DNA from: VRUE01 sp963762205
GTDB lineage: Bacteria > Actinomycetota > Thermoleophilia > Solirubrobacterales > 70-9
NCBI GenBank assembly: GCA_963762205.1
Contig: CAVXJZ010000001.1
Location: 1-64,000 of the forward strand
Length of the DNA: 64,000 bases
Direction: 5' to 3'
Shown here: piece after piece, positions 24,633-34,101 of the stretch
How positions within the stretch are numbered: position 1 is the first letter of the stretch
How the letters are laid out: each line of letters begins with the position of its first letter
Program-made: the position numbers and the translations under genes
The notes under the pieces: generated by a model
Seen by the model: only the letters and a program-made list of their open reading frames with translations
Told to the model about the DNA's origin: nothing
Database searches by the model: none

Positions 24633-26384
24633 ATGGACTCGACCAACCCGAATACCGCGCTCGCATCCGCCTTCGTCGAGGAGCTGGCGCGCTGCGGCCT
24701 GCGCCGGGCGGTGATCTCCCCCGGCTCGCGCTCGACTCCGCTCGCGCTCGCCCTCTGGCGCCATGAGCAGATCGAGGCGACCGTGATCGTCGACGAGCGC
24801 TCGGCCTCCTTCTTCGCGCTCGGCGCCGCCCAGGCAAGCGGTGCGCCGGTGGCGATCCTCTGCACCTCCGGCACGGCCGCCGCCAACTTTCACCCGGCGA
24901 TCTGCGAGGCCGACGAGTCGGCCCTGCCGCTGATCGCGCTGACCGCCGACCGCCCACCCGAGCTGCGCGGGATCGGCGCCGGTCAGACGCTCGACCAGAT
25001 CAAGCTCTTCGGCTCGGCGGTTCGCTGGTTCTGCGAGGTCGGCACTCACGAGGCCGACGACGAGGGGCTGCTCCACTACCGCTCGACCGCCTGCCGGGCC
25101 TTCGCCGCGGCCCGAGGCGAGCCGCGGCCGGGCCCCGTCCACCTCAACCTGCCCTGGCGCGAGCCGCTGGCGCCGACGGCGGTCGAGGGGGCGGTTACCG
25201 CCATCGACCCGCTCGCTCTGAAGGGCCGCGACCCGCGGCCCCTGACCGCCGTGACCCCGGTCGACCTCGAGCCCTCCGGCTTCCTCCTCGAGGAGGTCGC
25301 GAAGCACATCGCCGAGGCGATCTCCGGTGTGATCGTCGCCGGCCGTCAGCTCGACCCCGAGTTGCGCGAGCCGCTCGCCCACCTCGCCGAGGCCGCGGGG
25401 TTCCCGATCCTCGCCGAGCCGACCTCCCAGATCCGCTGCGGTCCGCACGATCGCTCGCATGTGATCGCGGGATACGACCTACTGCTCCGCGACGAGCATT
25501 TCGCGCAACCGGACGACCCCCGACCTCGTCCTGCGCTTCGGCGAGATGCCGACCAGCAAGCCGTTGCGCGCCTGGCTCGCCGACTCCGGGGCCGACCAGA
25601 TCGTCGTCGACCCCCGCGGGGGATGGAACGAGCCGACCCGGCGGGCGGCCGCGATCCTCCGCGCCGATCCGACCGAGCTCGCGGCCGGCTGGGCGGCGCG
25701 GGTGGAACGGGGCGACCGTGAATACGCGCAGCTCTGGCACCGCGCGGACGAGGCCGCGAGGGAGGCGATCGCCGCGGAGCTGGCCGGTGAGGACTCGATC
25801 AGCGAGCCGGGCCTCCACCTCGCGCTGGGCGCCGCCCACATGGACGGCGATCTCGTCTACACGGCCTCGAGCATGCCGATCCGCGACCAGGAGGCGTTCC
25901 TGCCGGTCGCTGCGGCGGACTCCCGCTTCCTCTGCAACCGCGGCGCCAACGGCATCGACGGGCTGATCTCGTCGGGGATCGGCGCGGCCGCCGCGAGCGG
26001 CCGGCCGACGACGATCCTGACCGGCGACCTCGGGCTCCTGCACGACCTCGGCGGCCTCGCCGCCCTGCGCGACGTCGAGCCCCCCGTCCGGATCGTCGTC
26101 ATCGACAACGACGGTGGCGGCATCTTCCACTTCCTTCCCCAGGCGGAGTCGCTCGGCGGCGAGGAGTTCGAGGCCCTGCTCGGCACCCCCCGCGGCGTGG
26201 ACGTGGCCAGGGCGGCCGCCCTCTTCGACCTCCCCCACCGCCGGCTCGGCTCGCTCGACGAGCTGCCCGCCGCGCTCGCCGCCGGCACCGGCCTGATCGA
26301 GGTCCAACGTCGACCGCCAGGCCAACGTCGACCTCCACCGCCACCTCGCAGCAGCGTATCTCAGGCGCTGGCCACGCTCGCTGA
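24633..26384 (+). CDS. menD: SEPHCHC synthase (MenD), two or three frame breaks
   Basis: Thiamine-diphosphate enzyme that adds 2-oxoglutarate to isochorismate, the first committed step to menaquinone. The N-terminus NTALASAFVEELARCGLRRAVISPGSRSTPLALAL and CTSGTAAANFHPAICEA are diagnostic; the ThDP-binding part has LTGDLGLLHDLGGL and VVIDNDGGGIFHFLPQ. Removing one C at about 25517-25521 and one at about 26308 keeps the frame to VDRQANVDLHRHLAAAYLRRW. A third removal near 26380 would end the protein at the TGA at 26382-26384, just before a strong hairpin; the exact end is uncertain. Confidence 0.9.
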
Positions 26385-26389
26385 GGAGG

Positions 26390-26443
26390 GTCGGGGACCT
26401 CCGCCGGAGCCTCCCCGCTGTTGCTCCGCAGGGGGTCCCCGAC
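26390..26443. terminator. Bidirectional terminator between menD and menF
   Basis: Long stem with 10-bp arms GTCGGGGACC (26390-26399) and GGTCCCCGAC (26434-26443), with a smaller CTCC-gcc-GGAG hairpin inside. It lies exactly between the inferred stops of the convergent genes menD (26384) and menF (26449). Confidence 0.65.
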
Positions 26444-26448
26444 CCGTC

Positions 26449-27835
26449 CTACACCAAGCAGCGGCAGCAGCGCCTGCAGCTTGATCTCGGTCTCCTCGAG
26501 CTCTGCCGCCGGGTCGGAGCCGGCGACGACGCCGACGCCGGAATAGAGGTGCGCCTCGCGGTCGCGCAGCAGGGCGCTGCGCAGGCCGACGCAGAACTCG
26601 CCGTCCTCGGTGGCGTCCATCCAGCCGATCGGGCCGGCGTACCAGCCGCGGTCCATGTCCTCCAGCTCGGCGATCGCCGCGACCGCCGCGCCATGCGGCT
26701 CGCCGCCGACGGCGGGGGTCGGGTGCATCAGGCCGGCGAGCTCGACCGCGGAGCGGGGTTCGGCGAGCTGGGCGATCACCGGTGTCCCCAGGTGCTGGAT
26801 GTTGGCGACCTTGATCACCTCGGGCTCGGCGGCGGCCTCGACCCAGACCGAGTGCGGGCGCAGGAGCCTGACGATGCGCTCGCTGACGATGCGCTGCTCG
26901 CGGCGGTTCTTGTCGCTGCGCAGCAGCTGCTCGCCGAGATGGTCGTCGACGGCCGGGTCGGAGCTGCGCCGGGTTGAACCCGCCAGGGCCACGGTCGAGA
27001 CGCTGGCGCCCGAGCGGCGCACCAGCAGCTCGGGGCTTGCCCCGAAGAAGGCGGCCTCGGGGGTGCCGCAGCAGAAGCAGAAGCAGGAGGAGAACGGCTC
27101 GCGCATCGCGCCGAAGAGCGCCGCCGGGTCGTGGGCCGACGGCGAGGTGACGATCACCTCGCGGGCGAGGACCACCTTGCTCATCTCCCCCGCCTCGATC
27201 CTCTCCACGGCGGCGGCGACCATCTCTTCGAAGTCTCCGGGTGGCCGGGCGCTGCGGATCTCGGCCTGCGCGGTCGGATGGGGGTCGAGCATCGGCAGCG
27301 GCCCCGGCCGCAGGCCGGCGAGGCGGGCCTCCAGCCGGGCGCCGACGGCGCGATGATCGTCGCCGGCGCCGACCACGGCGTTGACGGTCAGGTACGAGCG
27401 GCCGCCGTTGCGGCAGATCGAGACCTCGGGCAGGGTCAGCGAGGCGGGCGGCAGCGAGGACCAGGTCGGGGACGCGCCGCCGTGGGGGTCGAAGGCGAAG
27501 CCCCCGGCCCAGACGGGCCCGGCGCCCGCCGGCAGGCCGGCGGGCTGCTCGAGGACCGCGTCGCCCCCCAGGCTCAGGCACTGTTCGGTGACCTCGGCGA
27601 AACGTCCCTCGCCGCGCGACTCGGCTCCGTGGGCCACGCCCAGCGTCGCCAGGGCGAAGCCCCGGTCGGGCTGCTCCCAGCAGAACCAGCGGTCGGAGGC
27701 GAGCCGCGAGGAGAAGACCGCCGCGCAGGGATCCGGCACGTCGACCTCGACCGTGAGGCTGGCCACGGTGCGGCCGTCCCGCGCGGCCGCGCGACGGATC
27801 AGCCCGAGCAGGCTCTCAGTCGCTGCCGCGAGCAA
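26449..27835 (-). CDS. menF: Isochorismate synthase, frame break near the end
   Basis: Chorismate-utilising enzyme (MenF/EntC type) that supplies isochorismate to MenD. The catalytic C-terminal half carries EAGEMSKVVLAREVIV, ASPELLVRR, the AGSTRRSSDP segment, MHPTPAVGGEPH and GWYAGPIGWMDATEDGEFCVGLRSALL. A TTG at 27835 is the likely start; it overlaps the end of ilvN by 20 bases. As written the frame runs far past the normal end into menD; removing one base near 26455 ends it at the TAG at 26449, about 461 aa. Its transcription with ilvB-ilvN links quinone and branched-chain synthesis. Confidence 0.9.
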
Positions 27836-28361
27836 TCGCGATCTCGCCGGTGCGGACCATCTCGACCAGGCCGTGCGGGCGGACCATCTTCTCGAAGGCC
27901 TCGATCTTGTCGGCCGAGCCGGTCACCTCGATCGTCATCGTTCGCCGCGAGACGTCGACGATCTTCGCCCGGAAGATCTCGGCGAACTGGATGATCTCCG
28001 CCCGGTTCTCCACCGCCGCGGAGACTTTGAACATCGCCATCTCGCGGGCGACCGTCTCCTCCGGCTCCATGTCGCGGATCTTGAGCACGTTGACCAGCTT
28101 GTGAAGCTGCTTGATCACCTGGTCGATCGGGTGGACGGCGCCGTCGAGCGTCAGCGTGATCCGCGAGATCGTCGGATCGTCGGTCGGGCCGACCGCGAGC
28201 GTGTCGATGTTGAAGCCGCGCCGCGAGAAGAGGCCTGCGATCCGCGCCAGCACGCCCGGCTTGTTCTCCACCAGGATCGAGAGGATGTGCTTGCGCCCGC
28301 TGAGCTGCCCGGGCACGTGCAGGTCCTCCAGTTTGACCATCTGCGGGGTGCCGGCCTCCAT
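27816..28361 (-). CDS. ilvN: Acetolactate synthase, regulatory subunit
   Basis: ACT-domain subunit that activates IlvB and gives valine feedback inhibition. The 181-aa protein has the ACT start HILSILVENKPGVLARIAGLFSRRGFNIDTLAVGPT near residues 25-60 and the second conserved domain (TMTIEVTGSADKIEAFEKMVRPHGLVEMVRTG). The ATG at 28359-28361 overlaps the ilvB stop as TGATG. Confidence 0.96.
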   Translation of the reverse strand: MEAGTPQMVKLEDLHVPGQLSGRKHILSILVENKPGVLARIAGLFSRRGFNIDTLAVGPTDDPTISRITLTLDGAVHPIDQVIKQLHKLVNVLKIRDMEPEETVAREMAMFKVSAAVENRAEIIQFAEIFRAKIVDVSRRTMTIEVTGSADKIEAFEKMVRPHGLVEMVRTGEIAIARGSD

Positions 28362-30058
28362 CAGCTCACCTTCTCCGGGGCCTCGACCATGTCGCGCGCG
28401 GCCTGGCCGGGCGGGATCATCGGGTAGCAGTTCTCCTCCTGGGCGACGCGCACGTCGAGCAGGACCGGGCCGTCCGCCTCCAGCGCCTTGACCATCGTCT
28501 CCTCGAGGTCGTCGGCGCGCTCGCAGCGCATTCCCGTCGCGCCGAACGCCTCGGCCAGCTTCACCCAGTCGGGGCTGGCGCCCATCTCGACCGAGCTGTA
28601 GCGCCGGTCCCAGAACAGCTCCTGCCACTGCCTGACCATGCCCATGTAGCCGTTGTTCATGAGGAAGACCTTGACCGGGATCTCTTCGGTCACGCAGGTC
28701 GCGAGCTCCTGGCAGTTCATGATCAGGCTGCCGTCCCCGGCCAGGCAGACGACGGGGTCGTCGGGGCAGGCGACCTTGGCGCCGACCGCGGCCGGCAAGC
28801 CGAAGCCCATCGTCCCCAGGCCACCCGAGTTGATCCAGCGGCGCGGCCGCTCGAAGCCGTAGTACTGGGCCGCCCACATCTGGTGCTGGCCGACGTCGGA
28901 GGTGATGATCGCGTCGCCCTTCGTCGCGCGGTGCATCGCCTCGACCATGAACTGGGGCTTGATCTCACCGTCCTTCCCCGGCTCGTAGCGCAGCGGGTGC
29001 TCCTCCTGCCAGGTGTGGAGCTGCTTCCACCAGGCGTCCAGCCGGCTGGAGTCGGTCTGCAGCGCGCGGTACTCGCGGGTCAGAGCCGGCAGCACCCGCT
29101 TGACGTCGCCGACGATCGGGATGTGGGCGCCGATGTTCTTGGAGATCTCGGCCGGGTCGATGTCGATGTGGATGAATTTCGCGTTCGGCGCGAACTCGTC
29201 GAGCTTGCCGGTGATGCGGTCGTCGAATCGGGCGCCGATCGCGACGATCAGGTCGGCGTTGTCCATCGCCCAGTTGGCGGTCACCGTGCCGTGCATGCCG
29301 AGCATCCCCAGCCAGTGCTCGTCCGAGGCCGGGAAGGCCCCCAGGCCCATCAGGGTCGAGGTGACCGGGAAGCGATCCGAGCCGGCCAGCTCGCGCAGCT
29401 CCTCGGAGGCGTTGCCGTTGATCACGCCACCGCCCGTGTAGAGGATCGGCCGCCTTGCGTTCGCCATCGCTTTGGCGGCGATCCGGACCTGTTTGATGTT
29501 GCCGTCGGTCGACGGCTTGTAGCCGGCCAGGTCGACCGGCTCGGTACGCGGCTCGTAGTCGATCTCGGCGCGCGAGAGGTCCTGGGGGATGTCGAGCAGG
29601 ACCGGCCCCGGCCGCCCGGTCGCGGCGACGTGGAAGGCCTCGTGCACGTACTCGGGGATCTGGCGCGGGTCGGTGACCTGGAAGGAGTGCTTGACGAAGG
29701 GCAGCGTCGCGCCGAGGATGTCGGCCTCCTGGAAGCCGTCGGTGCCGATCAGCTCGGTGCGCACCTGCCCGGTGACGAAGACGGTCGGGACCGAGTCCAT
29801 CATCGCGTCGGCGATCGCGGTGACGAGGTTGGTCGCCCCCGGACCCGAGGTGGCGAAGGCGACCCCCACCTTCCCCGAGGCCTTCGCATAGCCCTCGGCC
29901 GCGTGGCCGCCGCCCTGCTCGTGGCGCACCTGGATATGGCGAAAGCCGGCGTCGACGAGCGCGTCGTAGGTCGGCAGGTTGGCGCCGCCGGGGATGCCGA
30001 AGATGTTCTCGACACCCTCCGCCTTGAGGCTTTCCATCAGTGCGTCCGCGGCTCTCAT
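28361..30058 (-). CDS. ilvB: Acetolactate synthase, catalytic subunit
   Basis: ThDP- and FAD-dependent enzyme that starts valine/leucine (acetolactate) and isoleucine (acetohydroxybutyrate) synthesis. The 565-aa sequence has IFGIPGGANLPTYDAL with the catalytic Glu in VRHEQGGGHAAEGYAKASG, the FAD-binding middle, and the ThDP motif GDGSLIMNCQELATCVTEEIPVKVFLMNN. The ATG at 30056-30058 follows TAGCAT by 10 bases with no Shine-Dalgarno sequence. It is the first gene of ilvB-ilvN-menF. Confidence 0.97.
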   Translation of the reverse strand: MRAADALMESLKAEGVENIFGIPGGANLPTYDALVDAGFRHIQVRHEQGGGHAAEGYAKASGKVGVAFATSGPGATNLVTAIADAMMDSVPTVFVTGQVRTELIGTDGFQEADILGATLPFVKHSFQVTDPRQIPEYVHEAFHVAATGRPGPVLLDIPQDLSRAEIDYEPRTEPVDLAGYKPSTDGNIKQVRIAAKAMANARRPILYTGGGVINGNASEELRELAGSDRFPVTSTLMGLGAFPASDEHWLGMLGMHGTVTANWAMDNADLIVAIGARFDDRITGKLDEFAPNAKFIHIDIDPAEISKNIGAHIPIVGDVKRVLPALTREYRALQTDSSRLDAWWKQLHTWQEEHPLRYEPGKDGEIKPQFMVEAMHRATKGDAIITSDVGQHQMWAAQYYGFERPRRWINSGGLGTMGFGLPAAVGAKVACPDDPVVCLAGDGSLIMNCQELATCVTEEIPVKVFLMNNGYMGMVRQWQELFWDRRYSSVEMGASPDWVKLAEAFGATGMRCERADDLEETMVKALEADGPVLLDVRVAQEENCYPMIPPGQAARDMVEAPEKVS

Positions 30059-30068
30059 CGGACATGCG

Positions 30069-30074
30069 ATGCTA
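30069..30074 (-). promoter_or_regulatory. -10 hexamer of ilvB
   Basis: TAGCAT, 10 bases before the ilvB ATG. Confidence 0.5.
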
Positions 30075-30115
30075 CCAGCGGGATCGTGCCCGCCCTGCAG
30101 CGTTTTTTGGCGTCG

Positions 30116-31285
30116 CTACCGGGAGAGGCTCTTGGCCGGGTTCCAGCGGGTGCGCGGGTCGATATGACCCTCGATCACGCGCCCCTTGTGGCGCTCGATC
30201 ACGTGCAGCATCGACTCGACCAGCTCCTCGCCGAGCAGGGTCGGCTCGAGGCCGAGGTCGAGCAGCTTGGTGTGGATCGCGTTGTAGTAGTGCTCTTCCT
30301 TCTCGACCCTGGGGTTGTCGCAATGCTGGATCTCGACCGAGTGGCCGAGGTGCTCGGCGGAGAGCTTCACCAGGTGGGCGAGGTCGATCACCGAGAACTG
30401 CTCGGTGAACTGGTTGAAGACCCGGAACTCGCCGCCCTCGGCCGGGTTCGCGACGGCCAGCTCGACGCACTGCAGCGTGTCGCGGATGTTGAGGAAGCCC
30501 CTGGTCTGCCCGCCCGAGCCGTAGACGGTCAGCGGGTGGCCGATCACGGCCTGCAGGCAGAAGCGGTTGAGGACGGTGCCGAAGACCTCGTCGTAGTCGA
30601 AGCGGGTGATGAGGCGCTCGTCGCGGGCGGTCTCCTCGGTCTCGATCCCGTAGACGACGCCCTGGTTGAGGTCGGTGGCGCGCAGGCCCCAGGTGCGGCA
30701 GGCGAAATGGATGTTGGTCGAGTCGTGGACCTTCGAGCAGTGGTAGAGAGAGGCGGGCAGCTTCGGGAAGGGCAGGGTGTCCGAGCGGCCCTTGTGCTCG
30801 ATCCGGATGTAGCCCTCCTCGATGTCGATGTTGGGCTGGCCGTACTCGCCCATCGTGCCGAGCTTGACCAGGTGGCAGTCGGGCACGTGGTCGCGGATCG
30901 CGAAAAGCAGGTTGAGGTTGCCGATCGTGTTGCCGTACTGGGTCTCGACCGCCTGCTCGCGGGAGGCCATCGAGTAGGGCGCCGAGGCCTGCTGGCCGTA
31001 GTGGACGACGGCATCCGGGCGGACCTCGGCGACGACGCCGTCGAGGAAATCGCCGTCCTCGACCGATCCGGCGTAGCTGCGGATCCCCGAGCCCGAGACC
31101 TCCTCCCAGGCGGCAAGCCGGTCGTCGAGGTCGAGGATCGGGGTCAGCGAGCCGCTGCCGACGCCCTCCACCCAGCGGCGGCGCACGAAGTTGTCGACGA
31201 CGGAGACCTCGTGGCCCCGCGCCGAGAACCTCAGGGCAGTCGGCCAACCCAGGTAACCATCGCCCCCGAGGATCAGCACTCGCAT
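30116..31285 (-). CDS. sqdB: UDP-sulfoquinovose synthase-like NAD-dependent epimerase
   Basis: Extended short-chain dehydrogenase of 389 aa that closely resembles SqdB/SQD1/Agl3, which make UDP-sulfoquinovose from UDP-glucose and sulfite. Evidence: VLILGGDGYLGWPTALRFSARGHEVSVVDN, then TMGEYGQPNIDIEEGYI with the Thr of the catalytic triad, YHCSKVHDSTNI (Tyr-x3-Lys), and the C-terminal NPRVEKEEHYYNAIHTKLLDLGLEPT. This C-terminal block is specific to the sulfoquinovose branch. TACCCT ends 10 bases before the ATG. It is divergent from three glycosyltransferase genes. No SqdX/SqdD-type gene is adjacent, so the product may go to a glycan instead of a sulfolipid. Confidence 0.88.
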   Translation of the reverse strand: MRVLILGGDGYLGWPTALRFSARGHEVSVVDNFVRRRWVEGVGSGSLTPILDLDDRLAAWEEVSGSGIRSYAGSVEDGDFLDGVVAEVRPDAVVHYGQQASAPYSMASREQAVETQYGNTIGNLNLLFAIRDHVPDCHLVKLGTMGEYGQPNIDIEEGYIRIEHKGRSDTLPFPKLPASLYHCSKVHDSTNIHFACRTWGLRATDLNQGVVYGIETEETARDERLITRFDYDEVFGTVLNRFCLQAVIGHPLTVYGSGGQTRGFLNIRDTLQCVELAVANPAEGGEFRVFNQFTEQFSVIDLAHLVKLSAEHLGHSVEIQHCDNPRVEKEEHYYNAIHTKLLDLGLEPTLLGEELVESMLHVIERHKGRVIEGHIDPRTRWNPAKSLSR

Positions 31286-31295
31286 AGCCCGCGGC

Positions 31296-31301
31296 AGGGT
31301 A
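31296..31301 (-). promoter_or_regulatory. -10 hexamer of the sqdB-like gene
   Basis: TACCCT, 10 bases before the ATG. The divergent glycosyltransferase hexamer lies 25 bases away. Confidence 0.45.
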
Positions 31302-31326
31302 ACGGAAGGGCAGCGGCGCGCGCGCG

Positions 31327-31332
31327 TAGCAT
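31327..31332 (+). promoter_or_regulatory. -10 hexamer of the first GT39-like gene
   Basis: TAGCAT, 6 bases before the GTG at 31339. Confidence 0.5.
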
Positions 31333-31338
31333 CGCCGC

Positions 31339-32713
31339 GTGGAGAAGACCGGCCGCACCCGCCCGCTGGCGCTCGCGATCCTCATCGGGCTGGTCATCGC
31401 CGGCGCCGGGCTGCGCGTCGGCTACGCGATCGAGCAGCCCGCGGTGGCGCCGCCGGACGCCCGCGCCTACGCCCGGATCGCCGAGAATCTCTACCGCGAG
31501 GGCTCCTTCGACGCCCGGCCGGAGGGCGCCGAGCGGGAGGTGCAGCCGAGCAGCGCCTACTCGCCGGGGCTACCGCTCTTCGCGGCCGGCGTCTACGGCC
31601 TCAGCGGCGGCGTCCACGAGACCCTGGCCCTGGTCCTCCTCGCGCTGATCGGCGCCGGCTCGATCCCGATGGCGTTCCTGCTCGGCCGCCGGTTCGCGGG
31701 CCCGCCGGCCGGATTGCTCGCCGGCACGGTGATCGCCTTCTACCCGGCGCTGCTCGAGTACCAGGGGTTGCTGCTGACCGAGCCGCTCGCCGCCTTCCTG
31801 CTCTCGGCTGCGCTGGTCGTCTTCTTTCGCGCCGGCGAGCGTGGCTCGCCCGGGCTCTGGGCTGGGAACGGGTGCGCTACTGGGCCTGCTCGCCCTTGTT
31901 CGCCCCGAGTACCTGCCGGTCGCCCTCGGCCTGCCCCTGCTCTGGCTGGCCCACCGGGCCGTCCACCACCCCCCCACCCTCGCCGATCGGCCGCAAGGCG
32001 ATGCCCTACATCGCTTTTCGGCCGATCGGCTGCGCAGCGCCGGGCTGGCCCTGCTGGCCACCTGCCTGGTCCTCGCTCCGTGGACGATCCGCAACGCCGT
32101 CGAGCTGCACCGCTTCGTGCCGATCTCGACCGGGGGCGGCAAGGCGCTCTTCATCGGCACCCACCTCGAGGCCGACGGCGACGCGGTCGAGCTGCGCGAA
32201 CTGCTGCTCGCCGAACGGCCGGCGCTGCGGGCGAAGCTTGCGGCGGGCGGGGCGCTCGACGACCCCGGTCGCCTGGTCCTGGAGCGGGTCCTCGAGCGCG
32301 TGGCAGAGGAGAGCTACCCGGGCTTGGAGACGGACGCGGCGCTGGGGCGGCTGGGGCGGCAGAGTCTCGAGGACGACGTCACCGAAGAGCCCCTGCGCTT
32401 CGCCGGCATGCTCGCCTCGAAGTCCTATGGCGCCTGGACCGAAGCGGCGCGTGGCGTGATGCTCGACCAGCCCTGGCGCACCCTGCAGCTCGCCGTCGTC
32501 GTCCTCGCGCTCGCCGGCCTCGCGATCCTGATCGGCCGCCGCCGCTTCGAGGGGCTCGTCGCCGGCCTCGTCCTCCTCTACATGACCGCGGTCGCGGCAC
32601 TGCTGATCGCCTCGCCCCGGCGTGAGCTCGTCGTCCTCCCCCTGCTCGCCGCGCTCGCCGGGGCGGCGCTGGCCGTGGGCCGGGATAGCCTGGCGCGACG
32701 ATGGGCTGGCTGA
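31339..32713 (+). CDS. GT39/ArnT-like membrane glycosyltransferase, copy A, one frame break
   Basis: Polytopic membrane protein (about 457 aa, about ten hydrophobic helices) of the lipid-linked sugar transferase type. The N-terminal helix is followed by an extracytoplasmic loop with acidic residues (PPDARAYARIAENLYREGSF), as in GT-C enzymes, and it has LVRPEYLPVALGLP and APWTIRNAVELHRFVPISTGGGKALFIGTHLEADGD. Removing one G at about 31864 joins the two parts. It shares these blocks with the next gene, so they are tandem duplicates. GTG start after a leaderless -10. Sugar donor and acceptor unknown. Confidence 0.8.
32686..32691 (+). promoter_or_regulatory. -10 hexamer before the second GT39-like gene
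   Basis: TAGCCT, 9 bases before the ATG at 32701, inside the end of copy A. An internal promoter is possible. Confidence 0.35.
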
Positions 32714-34101
32714 GAGCGCTTCCGCGCACCTACGGTCGCACGACGCTGATCCTGCTGGCGACGATCCTCGCCCTCGGCTTCGGCCTGCGCGCCTACCGGG
32801 TCGCCGAGCCGCTGGCGTCCCCCGGCGACGACGCCCACGCCTACTACGACCTCTCGAAGTCCCTCTACGACGAAGGCAGCTACGGCAGTCCGCGATTCCG
32901 CGACCCCAGCGACTGGTCACCCGGCGCGCCCCTCCTCTACGCCGCCTCCTTCTACGCGACCGGAGGAGCACGGGAAGGGATGGCGCGGATCGTCGAGCTG
33001 CTGCTCGGGATCGCCGCGATCGTCGTCGTCTTCCTGCTCGGCCGGCGGATCGCCTGCCGCCCGGCGGGGCTGATCGGGGCGCTCGGCGTCGCCGTCTACC
33101 CCCCCTTCATCCACTCCACCGGGGCCCTGTTCAGCGAGCCGCCCGCGATCTTCACCCTCCCGGCCGCTGTCCTCGCATTCCTCTGGGCGATCGAAACCTC
33201 CGCCCGTCCCTCCTCGTGGACGCACTTACGCCCGCTATCCGGGCGTAAGTGCGTCCAGATCGGGGGGCCGTGGGCGGTGGCGGGGGTCCTGTTCGGCGTG
33301 ACGGCCCTGATTCGCCCGGAGTATGTCGTCGTCGGGATAGCTTTCGCGCTCTACGCGCTGATCGTCGAGTGGCAGCGCCGCGGATGGCGGCCGGGGGTGG
33401 CGGCGACGGCGCTGTTCACCGTTGCCTTCCTCCTCCCCATCGTGCCCTGGACGGTTCGCAACGCGGTCGTCCTCGACCGCGTCGTTCCGATCTCCACGGG
33501 CGGGGGCAAGGCCCTCTACGTCGGCACCTACCTGCCGGCCGACGGCGACTACCAGCGGGTCAAGGCGCTGTTGGCCCGGCGCTACCTGGGCCGTGACCTC
33601 GAGCCCGGCTCCGCCGCACTCGACCGCGTCGATCCGACGCCGCTCTTCGACCGGGTCGCGAGCCGCTATCCGCAGCTGCCGCGCGACGAGGCGCTGGGCA
33701 AGATCGGCAAAGAGAACCTCCGCGACTATCTCGGCGAAGACCCGGCCGGCTATGCGGCGATGACCGTGCGCAAGGTCTGGCGGATGTGGAGCGGCGGCGT
33801 CGGCAAGGCGATGAGCTCGACGGCCGGCAGGGTCGTTCAGGTGTTCATCGTTGCCCTGGCTCTCGCCGGCCTCGGCGTGCTCGCCTGGCGCCGCTGGTGG
33901 TGGGAGCTGGTCGCGATGGCGACCCCGCTCGTGCTCGTCACGGCGGTCGGCGCGGCCTCGCTGGCGGCGCCGAGGCGCAACGAGATCCTGATGACACTGG
34001 TCTTTCCACTTGCCGCTGCGGCCCTGGCGAGGGCCGGGGGCGCCCTATCCTCCCCGGGTCCATGGTCCTCCTCAGAGCAGGCATCTTCCCCGCCGAGCTG
34101 A
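32701..34101 (+). CDS. GT39/ArnT-like membrane glycosyltransferase, copy B
   Basis: A 466-aa paralogue of the preceding gene: SPGDDAHAYYDLSKSLYDEGSYG matches the acidic first loop, and ALIRPEYVVVGIAFAL and VPWTVRNAVVLDRVVPISTGGGKALYVGTYLPADGDYQ match the shared core. It has about ten hydrophobic helices. Compared with copy A it carries an in-frame extra segment (SWTHLRPLSGRKCVQIG) encoded by a 41-base perfect hairpin at 33217-33257. Its 3' end overlaps the GT2 gene by 40 bases; the last 15 or so residues (SSPGPWSSSEQASSPPS) look unnatural, so the true end may be earlier. Confidence 0.8.
   Translation: MGWLRALPRTYGRTTLILLATILALGFGLRAYRVAEPLASPGDDAHAYYDLSKSLYDEGSYGSPRFRDPSDWSPGAPLLYAASFYATGGAREGMARIVELLLGIAAIVVVFLLGRRIACRPAGLIGALGVAVYPPFIHSTGALFSEPPAIFTLPAAVLAFLWAIETSARPSSWTHLRPLSGRKCVQIGGPWAVAGVLFGVTALIRPEYVVVGIAFALYALIVEWQRRGWRPGVAATALFTVAFLLPIVPWTVRNAVVLDRVVPISTGGGKALYVGTYLPADGDYQRVKALLARRYLGRDLEPGSAALDRVDPTPLFDRVASRYPQLPRDEALGKIGKENLRDYLGEDPAGYAAMTVRKVWRMWSGGVGKAMSSTAGRVVQVFIVALALAGLGVLAWRRWWWELVAMATPLVLVTAVGAASLAAPRRNEILMTLVFPLAAAALARAGGALSSPGPWSSSEQASSPPS
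33217..33257. repeat. 41-base perfect palindromic element inside a coding sequence
   Basis: Arms TGGACGCACTTACGCCCG (33217-33234) and its exact reverse complement (33240-33257) around a 5-base loop CTATC. It interrupts copy B of the glycosyltransferase in frame; copy A lacks it. Its local composition (TTACG, GTAAG) differs from its surroundings. I see no other copy in this window. It resembles a REP- or MITE-like palindromic insertion. Confidence 0.75.
34046..34051 (+). promoter_or_regulatory. -10 hexamer before the GT2 gene
   Basis: TATCCT, 10 bases before the ATG at 34062. Confidence 0.35.
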
